From: an uncultured Clostridium sp.
Lineage (GTDB): Bacteria > Bacillota > Clostridia > Lachnospirales > Lachnospiraceae
Reading direction: 5' to 3'
Assembly (NCBI GenBank): GCA_900540335.1
Contig: UQFC01000052.1
Coordinates: forward strand, 1-17,849
Length of the DNA stretch: 17,849 nucleotides
Under the pieces are notes generated by a model that saw only the letters and a program-made list of their open reading frames with translations, made no database searches and was not told the DNA's origin. Below are positions 7,734 through 14,477 of this stretch, in pieces (the first letter of the stretch is position 1; every line of letters begins with the position of its first letter). Position numbers and translations under genes: made by a program.

Positions 7734-7937
7734 CTATTTGTCTTCTCCCAGACAATTCATATCATTCAGCCCGCAGGTGCTGTCATCCTCTCCGCTTAAA
7801 CAGTTCATATCATTTAATCCGCAGCTGGTTTCTTTTTCGTCCTCCAGACAGTTCATATCATTCAGTCCGCAGGTCTTGTCATCATCACTGATTCCGTTTA
7901 AGTTGCTCCATCCTGCATTCTTTTTCTGTTCTTCCAT
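7734..7937 (-). CDS. Small acidic protein with three CGLNDMNCL repeats
   Basis: I do not recognise this 67 aa protein. After a short N-terminal region it consists of three exact copies of CGLNDMNCL, each followed by an acidic linker, with an exact period of 16 residues. This gives six cysteines (23, 30, 39, 46, 55, 62), each pair CX6C. Residues 8-22 align as a weak fourth unit in which both cysteines are replaced (A8, G15) but Gly, Asn and the acidic tail are kept. There is no signal peptide or membrane segment, so it should be cytosolic. AGAGG lies 8 bases before the ATG. It lies in the glycerol cluster between the DUF1667-like Fe-S gene and dhaK, same strand. Possible roles are metal or cluster binding, a thiol buffer, or a modified-peptide precursor; none is shown. 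Confidence 0.75.
   Translation of the reverse strand: MEEQKKNAGWSNLNGISDDDKTCGLNDMNCLEDEKETSCGLNDMNCLSGEDDSTCGLNDMNCLGEDK
7749..7871 (-). repeat. Three tandem 27-base coding repeats with a 48-base period
   Basis: The units are 7749-7775, 7797-7823 and 7845-7871, each encoding CGLNDMNCL, starting exactly 48 bases apart. The units differ at synonymous positions (for example TTA versus CTG for Leu, TGC versus TGT for Cys), while the linkers between them have diverged in sequence. Protein-level identity with synonymous drift argues for selection on the peptide motif rather than a fresh DNA duplication. Confidence 0.85.
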
Positions 7938-8027
7938 TCCGCATTCCTCTCTTTCTATGTCTGTTTATCATCATGCAGTTTTTTTCTGCACGCTTTTAGA
8001 AACAGGCTTCCTCAATAAACGGGCAGT

Positions 8028-8059
8028 ATCCCGCCATGGTCTTTTTGCCATGCCGGGAT
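8028..8059 (-). other. Intercistronic hairpin between the DUF1667-like and Cys-repeat genes
   Basis: Two 12-base arms (8028-8039 and 8048-8059) pair with a single mismatch around an 8-base loop. On the minus strand no U-run follows, so it does not look like an intrinsic terminator. It lies only 8 bases after the DUF1667-like stop and 91 bases before the Cys-repeat start, and may protect or process the long glycerol transcript. Confidence 0.5.
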
Positions 8060-8067
8060 GTTCTGCC

Positions 8068-8433
8068 TTATTTTGCTTCTACATTACTGGTGGCAATAAT
8101 GTCCACACCCGTATCTGCCGTATTTGCCAGAATTACATCTCCAATATGAACAGGAGCCTGAACCGTCACGCCCTTTAAGGATTTTACACATTCAAAGATC
8201 TTTTCCTTTGGAATATCTGTCTTTGTCTTTACAGAAACCGTTACATCCCTGCCGCCGTCCACCATAACGGTGCTGGTTACAATTCTGGTGGGATTGGTCA
8301 CTTCTTTTCTGGCGTAATCATCTCCCCGCTTACAGGTATTTCCTTCCACCTTGATTACTTCGCCGGCTTCCATGGTTACCGTTACCGGGCAGCCCAGAGG
8401 ACAGCCTATGCAGATCAGTTCTCTTTTTTCCAT
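8068..8433 (-). CDS. DUF1667-like small Fe-S protein of the glycerol oxidoreductase set
   Basis: The 121 aa protein opens with a cysteine cluster C8-x2-C11-x3-C15 and a further C34 (CIGCPLGCPVTV ... GNTCKRG), a pattern like the [4Fe-4S] domain at the start of molybdopterin oxidoreductases, then NPTRIVTSTV and a small beta-rich domain. I assign it to DUF1667 from memory of that signature. Such genes typically follow the two flavoprotein genes of clostridial glycerol-3-phosphate dehydrogenase sets, as here: only 3 bases separate it from the upstream flavoprotein stop, and its ribosome site (GGAGG, 8 bases from the ATG) lies inside that gene. It probably carries electrons in a complex with the two flavoproteins; the cluster type and the acceptor are inference. 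Confidence 0.85.
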   Translation of the reverse strand: MEKRELICIGCPLGCPVTVTMEAGEVIKVEGNTCKRGDDYARKEVTNPTRIVTSTVMVDGGRDVTVSVKTKTDIPKEKIFECVKSLKGVTVQAPVHIGDVILANTADTGVDIIATSNVEAK

Positions 8434-8436
8434 TGC

Positions 8437-9702
8437 CTATGCCTCCTCAATTTTTACGGTTATGGTCTTCAAATCCGGATAAGCCAGAAGCTTCTCCTTC
8501 TCCAGCTTAATCTCTTCCATTTCTCCGGGAGCTACCACCGGACGTTTGCGGTGAATTACCCGCTCATCATCAAAGTATACGCTGATATAGCAGTTTTTAT
8601 AAACTCCGCCGACACGGAAACGAACCGTCAGCTTATCGTCCATCCGCTCCGGATGAATTACAGAAGGCACAGTATAACGAACGCCCTCCACAGGATTTAA
8701 TTTAATGGCCTTTCCTGCTTCAGACTGCCGTTTGCCCTGTACATACAGAGCAGCATTTCTTCCTGCCGCTGCCGCTTCCTCGGAAACAAAGTCAACCAGA
8801 TCATGAACGTGAAGCACATTGCCGCAGGCAAATACGCCTTCAATATTGGTTTCCAGACTTTCATTTACAATCGGGCCTGAGGTTACCGGACTCATATCCA
8901 CACCGGCACCTCTGGAAAGCTCGTTCTCCGGAATCAGTCCGACAGAAAGAAGAAGGGTATCACAGTCATAATCCTCCTCTGTTCCCGGAATCGGTTTTCC
9001 TTTCTCATCTACCTTTGCAATGGTCACGCCGGTCAGACGCTCCTTGCCGCGGATTTCTACAACCGTATGGCTCAGCTTTAAGGGGATGCCGTAGTCATCC
9101 AGACACTGAACAATATTTCTCTTTAAACCGCCGGAATACGGCATCAGCTCTGCAACAACCTTAACCTTGGCACCTTCAAAGGTCATACGTCTTGCCATAA
9201 TCAGTCCGATATCTCCGGAACCCAGAATCACTACCTCGCGGCCCGGAAGAAAGCCCTCTCTGTTTACCAGACGCTGAGCTGTTCCTGCAGAATAAATTCC
9301 AGCCGGACGATATCCCGGAATATTCAATGCTCCTCTGGAACGCTCTCTGCAGCCCATAGCCAGAATCACAGCACCCGCCTGAATCTGGAACATCCCCTCC
9401 TCGCGATTCATGGCAGTCACTACCTTATCCGGGCTGATGTCCATAACCATGGTATGCAGTTTATATTCGATTTCCAGTTCCTTTACCTGATCAATAAACC
9501 GGGCAGCATATTCCGGTCCCGTCAGCTCCTCCTTAAATGTGTGAAGTCCGAAACCATTGTGAATACACTGGTTTAAAATTCCGCCCAGCTCCTTGTCACG
9601 TTCCAGAATCAGGATTTTATCCACTCCGCTTTTTCTTGCTGCTGCGGCAGCTGCAAGCCCTGCAGGGCCGCCGCCAATGATTACGATATCATATGCTTTC
9701 AT
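8437..9702 (-). CDS. FAD/NAD(P)-dependent oxidoreductase, second subunit of the glycerol-3-phosphate oxidising set
   Basis: The 421 aa protein has two dinucleotide folds: FAD-binding GGGPAG at residues 10-15 and NAD(P)-binding GSGDIG at 161-166, plus a C-terminal FAD contact FACGNVLHVHDLVDFVSEEA (about 290 onward) and a small C-terminal beta domain. The look is that of the HcnB/sarcosine-oxidase-alpha-like pyridine nucleotide flavoproteins. It starts 18 bases after the GlpA-like gene and is followed 3 bases later by the DUF1667-like gene, so all three are likely cotranslated and form a complex. The expected role is to pass electrons from the GlpA-like flavin or its [2Fe-2S] cluster to NAD or another soluble carrier; this is inference. 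It lacks the classical disulfide CxxxxC of dihydrolipoamide-reductase-type enzymes. Confidence 0.88.
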   Translation of the reverse strand: MKAYDIVIIGGGPAGLAAAAAARKSGVDKILILERDKELGGILNQCIHNGFGLHTFKEELTGPEYAARFIDQVKELEIEYKLHTMVMDISPDKVVTAMNREEGMFQIQAGAVILAMGCRERSRGALNIPGYRPAGIYSAGTAQRLVNREGFLPGREVVILGSGDIGLIMARRMTFEGAKVKVVAELMPYSGGLKRNIVQCLDDYGIPLKLSHTVVEIRGKERLTGVTIAKVDEKGKPIPGTEEDYDCDTLLLSVGLIPENELSRGAGVDMSPVTSGPIVNESLETNIEGVFACGNVLHVHDLVDFVSEEAAAAGRNAALYVQGKRQSEAGKAIKLNPVEGVRYTVPSVIHPERMDDKLTVRFRVGGVYKNCYISVYFDDERVIHRKRPVVAPGEMEEIKLEKEKLLAYPDLKTITVKIEEA

Positions 9703-9720
9703 GTTTCGACGCCCCTCCTT

Positions 9721-11157
9721 TTATATCCGATCCTTGTTTGTTCCGACAACGATTTTTGAATCGCCGCCGCACTTGGTAATCTCTTCCATATCCATGGAAA
9801 GCTCTCTGGAAAGAATTTCCATGGTTCTCGGTGAACAAAAGCCTGCCTGGCAGCGTCCCATTCCGGCTCTGGTTCTGCGCTTTACACCATCCAGAGAACG
9901 GGCGCCCAGGGGACGGTGAATAGCATCCAGGATTTCTCCCTCTGTTACCATTTCACAGCGGCATATAATATTTCCGTAAGCCGGCTGCTTTTTAATCAGT
10001 TCATTGCGCTCCTCCATGGAAAGCTTCTCTGGATTCAGAATGCCTTTTCTTGTTCCCACAAAGTCAGGATTTTCATTCAGATCCAGGATTCCCTTTACGA
10101 TATCTGCCACCATGCATCCAATAGCCGGGCTGCTGGTCAGACCGGGAGATTCAATTCCTGCGCAGTCAACAAAGCCCGGAGCCTCTTTAAGCTCTTCAAT
10201 AATAAACTCATGTCCGTCTTCGTGAGCACGAAGTCCTGCAAAGGAGGTAATAACCTGACGAAGGGGTACATTTTTAACGGTCTTTGCACATTTGGTAATT
10301 ACTTCATCAAGTCCTGCTCTTGTAGTATTGGTGCCTTCCTTATCCTCAATATCAATCGCTGTCGGTCCCACAATCAGGTTTCCGTGGACAGTGGGAGATA
10401 CCAGGACGCCTTTTCCGTATTTTCCGGGCAGAGCAAAAATAGTATGATTTACATGCTTTCCTGCCGTCTTATCCAACAGACAGTAATCGCCCCGTCTCGG
10501 TGTAATGGTAATCTTTCTGTCGCTGACCATATTATGAATCTGATCCGCATAGACACCTGCTGCATTTACCACACATTTTGCTTCAAAATCACCTTTGTCC
10601 GTATGAATCAGGAATCCGCCCTCTTTCTTTTCGATTCCTTCTACCCGGGTGTTAAACTTAAACTCCACTCCGTTGGTGCAGGCATTTTCTGCCATGGCAA
10701 TATTCAGATTAAAAGGACATACAATACCGCCGGTAGGCGCATACAGAGCCGCTACTGCTTCATCAGAAATATTGGGTTCCATTTTTACAAGCTCATCCCG
10801 CTCAATAATCCGAAGACCTTCTACTCCGTTTTTGATGCCCCGCTCCAGAAGTGTCTGCAGTCCCGGACGGTTTTCCTCCTCTGTGCACACAACCAGAGAA
10901 CCTGTCTGAATAAACTCAAAATCCAGATCCTCTGCCAGCTGAGCCATCATTTTATTTCCCTGGACATTCAGCTTTGCCATCAGAGAACCGCTTGCGGCAT
11001 CATAGCCTGCATGGACAATCGCACTGTTTGCCTTTGAGGTTCCGCAGCACACGTCCTCTTCCTTCTCCAAAACGCAGGCCTTCACCTGATAACGGGACAG
11101 CTCCCTTGCAGCAGCCGCTCCGGAAACACCTGCGCCAATAATGATTACATCATACAT
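9721..11157 (-). CDS. FAD-dependent glycerol-3-phosphate dehydrogenase, GlpA-like with a C-terminal BFD [2Fe-2S] domain
   Basis: The 478 aa protein begins with the FAD motif GAGVSG (residues 8-13), followed by the DAO/GlpA substrate fold with FAGLRAHED and IESPGLTSSPAIG stretches. The C-terminal domain holds four cysteines as C399-x-C401 ... C436-x4-C441 (IICRCEMV ... GMGRCQAGFC), the same spacing as the BFD-like [2Fe-2S] end of E. coli GlpA. It should oxidise sn-glycerol-3-phosphate to dihydroxyacetone phosphate. LhgO-type 2-hydroxyacid oxidases share the catalytic fold, but the glpF/glpK neighbours and the Fe-S tail favour glycerol-3-phosphate. AAGGAGG lies 10 bases before the ATG, directly after a leader terminator that may be under GlpP control. 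Confidence 0.88.
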   Translation of the reverse strand: MYDVIIIGAGVSGAAAARELSRYQVKACVLEKEEDVCCGTSKANSAIVHAGYDAASGSLMAKLNVQGNKMMAQLAEDLDFEFIQTGSLVVCTEEENRPGLQTLLERGIKNGVEGLRIIERDELVKMEPNISDEAVAALYAPTGGIVCPFNLNIAMAENACTNGVEFKFNTRVEGIEKKEGGFLIHTDKGDFEAKCVVNAAGVYADQIHNMVSDRKITITPRRGDYCLLDKTAGKHVNHTIFALPGKYGKGVLVSPTVHGNLIVGPTAIDIEDKEGTNTTRAGLDEVITKCAKTVKNVPLRQVITSFAGLRAHEDGHEFIIEELKEAPGFVDCAGIESPGLTSSPAIGCMVADIVKGILDLNENPDFVGTRKGILNPEKLSMEERNELIKKQPAYGNIICRCEMVTEGEILDAIHRPLGARSLDGVKRRTRAGMGRCQAGFCSPRTMEILSRELSMDMEEITKCGGDSKIVVGTNKDRI

Positions 11158-11174
11158 GTTTCTTATTCCTCCTT

Positions 11175-11225
11175 AAAAACAGAGCCCGGCATTTTCATAT
11201 CTTTCGATATCCATTTGCCAGGCTC
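11175..11225 (-). terminator. Leader terminator/attenuator before the GlpA-like gene
   Basis: On the minus strand, GAGCCTGGCA pairs with TGCCGGGCTC (11216-11225 with 11182-11191; ten pairs including one G-U) and is followed by TG then TTTTT (11175-11179). A smaller GATAT hairpin sits in the loop. It lies within the 165-base gap after glpF, and the gene's ribosome site starts immediately after the U-run. That position, between a coding region and a downstream operon gene, makes it an attenuator candidate. In Bacillus subtilis, GlpP with glycerol-3-phosphate relieves such a terminator in the glpD leader; the same role here is inferred. Confidence 0.75.
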
Positions 11226-11322
11226 CGCTCTCAAAATTCGCTATTTAATTTGAGTCAGGTACTCTGGCTGTCTTGTCTCTACAGAAACCTGCTAATCCTT
11301 TTTTGCTCCTGTGTCCGGCTTC

Positions 11323-12033
11323 CTACCACGGAATTGCTCCATACAGAAGTACGGCTGCCAGTGCGCCCAGCAGAGGACCTACCAGCACAACCGGTGCATA
11401 ACCCCAGTTGGAATCGCCTTTTCCTTTAATCGGAAGAATTGTATGCGCCAGACGGGGACCAAGGTCACGAGCCGGGTTGATTGCATATCCGGTCAGTCCG
11501 CCCAGGGACATACCGATGGAAACAATAATTCCGAATACCATAAACTTCTCAACGCCTGCAGCTGCGGTTGCCGGGATACCCTTGATTGCAAATACCAGAA
11601 CGAAGGTTCCGATTGCTTCACTTAAAATATTCAGAGGCATATTGGGAACGGACGGGCCGGTAGAGAAAACGCCAAGCTTTGTTCCTGGGTTGTCGGTTGC
11701 ATCAAACTGATCCTTAAACAGGATGTATACAAGGCATGCACCTACAAATGCGCCTGCAAACTGTGCAACAATGTATCCGGGAACCATGGACCAGGCAAAG
11801 CTGCCGTCCACTGCCAGAGCAATGGTCAGAGCCGGGTTAAAGTGTGCGCCGGATGCTGCGCCGAAAATAAACGCCGGAACCATAACAGCAAGGCCCCATG
11901 CAAAGGTAATCTGGATTGAGCCTGCGCCCTTCATTCCTGATTTATTCAAAGTTACGTTCGCTACTACACCATCACCTAAAAGAATCAGAAGCATGGTTCC
12001 AAGAAATTCTGAAATATATGGCAACATAGTCAT
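11323..12033 (-). CDS. glpF: GlpF, glycerol facilitator (MIP family aquaglyceroporin)
   Basis: GlpF is an inner-membrane channel for passive glycerol entry. The 236 aa protein shows the two half-helix signatures of the MIP family, HFNPALT (NPA at 66-68) and YAINPARDLGPR (NPA at 186-188); the Asp190 after NPAR is the residue that marks glycerol channels rather than water channels. Six hydrophobic segments fit the family. The start at 12033 has AAGG only a few bases upstream; the ATG two codons later (12027, MLPYISEF) has better spacing to the AAAGGGG stretch and is an equal alternative. The gene lies 46 bases after glpK, and a small TTCATA/TATGAA hairpin (12042-12056) occupies the gap. Confidence 0.96.
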   Translation of the reverse strand: MTMLPYISEFLGTMLLILLGDGVVANVTLNKSGMKGAGSIQITFAWGLAVMVPAFIFGAASGAHFNPALTIALAVDGSFAWSMVPGYIVAQFAGAFVGACLVYILFKDQFDATDNPGTKLGVFSTGPSVPNMPLNILSEAIGTFVLVFAIKGIPATAAAGVEKFMVFGIIVSIGMSLGGLTGYAINPARDLGPRLAHTILPIKGKGDSNWGYAPVVLVGPLLGALAAVLLYGAIPW

Positions 12034-12079
12034 TTTCCCCTTTCATACAGTATGAATTTTTGCTGTTACCCTTTTTTCT

Positions 12080-13576
12080 TTAGTTCTCTTTTGCCCAACC
12101 GTAAGAGTATTTCACTGCCTTATTCCAGCCGGCAACCTTCTTTGCCCGATCTTCTTCGGAAATCTCCGGCATAAATACCTTATCAATTGCCCAGTTGTTA
12201 ATAACGTCTTCCTTGCTGGACCAGTATCCAACTGCAAGACCTGCCAGGTAAGCTGCACCCATAGCGGTTGTCTCTACACATCTGGGGCGCTCAACCGGAG
12301 CATTGATAATATCAGCCTGGGTCTGCATCAGGAAATTATTGGCGCTTGCGCCGCCGTCTACCTTCAGAGCAGCCAGCTCGATTCCGGAATCTGCCTTCAT
12401 TGCCTGCAGAACATCATTGGTCTGGTAAGCCAGGGATTCCAGGGTTGCACGGATAATGTGATATTTATTTACACCACGGGTAATTCCTACAATGGTTCCT
12501 CTTGCATACTGATCCCAGTGAGGAGCGCCCAGTCCGGTAAATGCAGGAACAACGTAGCAGCCGTTGGTATCCTTTACCTTGCTTGCCATATATTCGGAAT
12601 CCGGTGAGGAGTCAATCAGACGCATCTCATCACGGAGCCACTGTACAGCTGCACCGGCTACGAAAATGGAACCCTCAAGAGCATATTTTACTTTTCCGTC
12701 CAGGCCCCATGCAATTGTGGTAACCAGACCGTTTTTGGAGAATACCGGCTTATCGCCTGTGTTCATCAGCATGAAGCATCCTGTTCCGTAGGTGTTCTTT
12801 GCTTCACCGGGACGGAAACAGGTCTGTCCGAACAGAGCTGCCTGCTGATCTCCTGCTGCTCCGCCGATGGGAATCGGTCCGCCTAAGAAGGAAGGATCTG
12901 CCTCGCCGTATACGCAGCTGGACGGCTTTGCCTCCGGAAGCATGCATTTCGGAATATTTAATTCTGCCAGAATCTCATCATCCCACTCCAGGGTGTTGAT
13001 GTTGAACATCAGGGTTCTGGAAGCATTACTGTAATCTGTTACATGAACTTTTCCCTTTGTCAGACGCCAAATCAGCCAGGTCTCTACCGTACCGAAAAGG
13101 AGCTCGCCGTTCTCTGCACGTTCCCGTGCGCCTTCTACATTGTCCAGGATCCATTTTAATTTGGTTCCGGAGAAGTAAGCATCAATAACCAGACCTGTTT
13201 TCTGACGGAAGGTTTCAGTCAGACCTTTTTCTTTTAAGGTATCGCAGTATTCGGAAGTCCGGCGGCACTGCCATACGATTGCGTGATATACCGGCTCTCC
13301 GGTATTCTTATCCCACACAATGGTAGTCTCACGCTGGTTGGTGATACCGATTGCCGCAATATCCTCTGCGGTTGCCCCGATCTTGGACATAGCCTCAACT
13401 GCAACACCAAGCTGAGTTGACCAGATCTCGTTGGCATCATGCTCTACCCAGCCGGGATGCGGGAAATACTGGGTAAATTCTTTCTGTGCCACACTGCACA
13501 TCTCGCCCTTTTCATTGAAAAGGATACACCGGTTGCTGGTGGTGCCCGCATCGAGAGCCATTACATACTTTGCCAT
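12080..13576 (-). CDS. glpK: GlpK, glycerol kinase
   Basis: GlpK phosphorylates glycerol with ATP to sn-glycerol-3-phosphate in the cytosol, trapping what GlpF lets in. The 498 aa protein is full length for the FGGY family, with phosphate loop DAGTTSNRCILF (10-20), the glycerol-site residues in QRETT (R82), the catalytic aspartate in DYSNASRT (D181), GDQQAALFGQ, and the adenosine motif VDGGASANNFLMQ. The Gram-positive PTS control site, usually HFYG (His230/232 in Bacillus and Enterococcus), reads S229-F-L-G, so activation by HPr phosphorylation at that histidine should be absent. GGAGG lies 6 bases before the ATG. An 8-base-pair hairpin sits in the gap after glpP. Confidence 0.98.
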   Translation of the reverse strand: MAKYVMALDAGTTSNRCILFNEKGEMCSVAQKEFTQYFPHPGWVEHDANEIWSTQLGVAVEAMSKIGATAEDIAAIGITNQRETTIVWDKNTGEPVYHAIVWQCRRTSEYCDTLKEKGLTETFRQKTGLVIDAYFSGTKLKWILDNVEGARERAENGELLFGTVETWLIWRLTKGKVHVTDYSNASRTLMFNINTLEWDDEILAELNIPKCMLPEAKPSSCVYGEADPSFLGGPIPIGGAAGDQQAALFGQTCFRPGEAKNTYGTGCFMLMNTGDKPVFSKNGLVTTIAWGLDGKVKYALEGSIFVAGAAVQWLRDEMRLIDSSPDSEYMASKVKDTNGCYVVPAFTGLGAPHWDQYARGTIVGITRGVNKYHIIRATLESLAYQTNDVLQAMKADSGIELAALKVDGGASANNFLMQTQADIINAPVERPRCVETTAMGAAYLAGLAVGYWSSKEDVINNWAIDKVFMPEISEEDRAKKVAGWNKAVKYSYGWAKEN

Positions 13577-13623
13577 AAAATACCTCCTCTGAATAAATAA
13601 AATTTAGAATGAAACTATACGTA

Positions 13624-13644
13624 CTGCCGAACCCCCTTCGGCAG
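13624..13644 (-). other. Strong intercistronic hairpin between glpP and glpK
   Basis: CTGCCGAA and TTCGGCAG pair perfectly (8 bp) around a five-base loop, GGGGG on the minus strand. There is no U-run on either side, so it is not a canonical terminator. It starts 7 bases after the glpP stop and could separate regulator expression from that of glpK by mRNA processing or by blocking 3' decay. Confidence 0.55.
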
Positions 13645-13651
13645 AAAGTAT

Positions 13652-14221
13652 CTACATCAGCCACACCTTCTGATTGGTGGACGAAACAGCAATGGCGCCT
13701 GCATCCAGCGCTGCCATCACATCTTCCTTGTCTGAAATCAGGCCCCCTGCAATTACCTGCGTCCTGACTCTTTTACAGACTTTCCGGATAATCTTCGGCA
13801 TTACGCCGGGAAGAACCTCTATAAAGTCCGGTTTCACAGAAACCAGCTGTTTTTCAATGTTTTCAAAAGACAGGGAATCAAGCACAAAGAAGCGCATAAC
13901 GGTATAAAGCCCCAGTTCCTTAGCCCTTCGTATCATGGAAGGCTTTGTGGAAATAATTCCGTCTGCCCCTGAATGCTGCCGGATAAAATCAACAGTGACC
14001 TCCTTGCAGCTGAGTCCTGCAATCAAATCCACATGAACAATCGCAAGCTTTCCTGCTTTTTTAATTGTTCCGACAATATCGGAAATATTGCAGATATCGC
14101 CGTACAGAATAAATACCACTTTAATATCCGGTACCCGGCAGCACTGCTCCAGACCTTCTGTGTCCTTAATTGCTGCAATCACCGGATTTGCCTCTACCAT
14201 GTCATAAAATCTCTGTTCCAT
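13652..14221 (-). CDS. glpP: GlpP, glycerol-3-phosphate-responsive antiterminator
   Basis: GlpP binds glycerol-3-phosphate and then leader mRNA, preventing early termination in glycerol genes. The 189 aa protein is the usual family length and folds as a small TIM-like barrel: ENPVIAAIKD-type start (ANPVIAAIKD, 11-20), HVDLIAGLS (64-72), GIISTKP (88-94), EVLPGVMPKI (135-144) and the phosphate-binding GGLI and ALDAGAIAVSSTN (159-183). It is the first gene of the glycerol cluster, 75 bases before glpK. The ribosome site (AGAGG, 10 bases from the ATG) is weak. Its own mRNA leader contains a strong terminator at 14315-14362, so it may regulate itself as well as the downstream leader before the GlpA-like gene. 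Confidence 0.94.
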   Translation of the reverse strand: MEQRFYDMVEANPVIAAIKDTEGLEQCCRVPDIKVVFILYGDICNISDIVGTIKKAGKLAIVHVDLIAGLSCKEVTVDFIRQHSGADGIISTKPSMIRRAKELGLYTVMRFFVLDSLSFENIEKQLVSVKPDFIEVLPGVMPKIIRKVCKRVRTQVIAGGLISDKEDVMAALDAGAIAVSSTNQKVWLM

Positions 14222-14314
14222 TTATCAGAACCCTCTACTTTCTGCTGCTTTTTCTCTGTGGCATTCATCTGCTGCCTCCTGCAGAACCCTGTATCATTTT
14301 CTGCAAAAGATGAC

Positions 14315-14362
14315 AAAAAGAGCATAGCTTCAAACAACATTTCTGTTGTAACGCTATGCTCT
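14315..14362 (-). terminator. Leader terminator of the glycerol operon, probable GlpP target
   Basis: On the minus strand AGAGCATAGC (14353-14362) pairs perfectly with GCTATGCTCT (14319-14328), an inner ACAAC/GTTGT stem sits in the loop, and the U-run TTTTT follows at 14315-14319. It lies about 30 bases after the predicted transcription start and about 95 bases before the glpP start codon, so it would stop most transcripts unless relieved. The foot of this hairpin shares TGAGAGCNNAGC with the leader before the GlpA-like gene. Confidence 0.8.
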
Positions 14363-14397
14363 CACTCTCTCAGCATGTTATTTGTTTTCCTGTCTCT

Positions 14398-14427
14398 AAT
14401 ATAGCATACTGTACATATTGTTTTCAA
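14398..14427 (-). promoter_or_regulatory. Main promoter of the glycerol cluster
   Basis: Minus-strand TTGAAA (14422-14427) and TATATT (14398-14403) are 18 bases apart, or 17 if the -10 is read one base earlier as CTATAT. The predicted start is near 14391, upstream of the leader terminator. No other convincing promoter is seen inside the cluster, so this may drive all eleven genes. Confidence 0.6.
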
Positions 14428-14465
14428 TAGTAATTTACTTTTTCAGCATTATTAAAGAATTATCC

Positions 14466-14477
14466 TGAAGCGCTTCA
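14466..14477. promoter_or_regulatory. Perfect palindrome TGAAGCGCTTCA upstream of the glp promoter
   Basis: This 12-base perfect palindrome lies about 40 bases upstream of the -35 box. It resembles a catabolite-responsive element, but is one base short in each half against the 14-base cre consensus, so it would not score as a standard CcpA site. It could be an operator for another regulator. Confidence 0.35.

Noticed and set aside
7749..7871. Possible CRISPR-like array (three repeats with equal spacing)
   Set aside because: The repeats are in-frame codons for the same peptide with synonymous changes, there are only three, and the spacers are coding acidic linkers; no cas genes are present.
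6970..8178. A 402-codon plus-strand frame across dhaK and the Cys-repeat gene
   Set aside because: It is antisense to dhaK and its neighbours, whose motifs are clear; the translation is low-complexity Ser/Phe/His-rich and has no ribosome site.
9916..11037. A 373-codon plus-strand frame opposite the GlpA-like gene
   Set aside because: It is the mirror of a strongly supported FAD enzyme gene; the antisense frame is open because of codon bias and shows no family signature.
13624..13644. Intrinsic terminator between glpP and glpK
   Set aside because: The stem is strong, but no U-run follows on the minus strand, so it is recorded only as a hairpin.
14466..14477. Catabolite-responsive element (CcpA site)
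   Set aside because: The palindrome is 12 bases, one short in each half of the 14-base cre consensus, so the key TG and CA bases are misplaced relative to the central CG.
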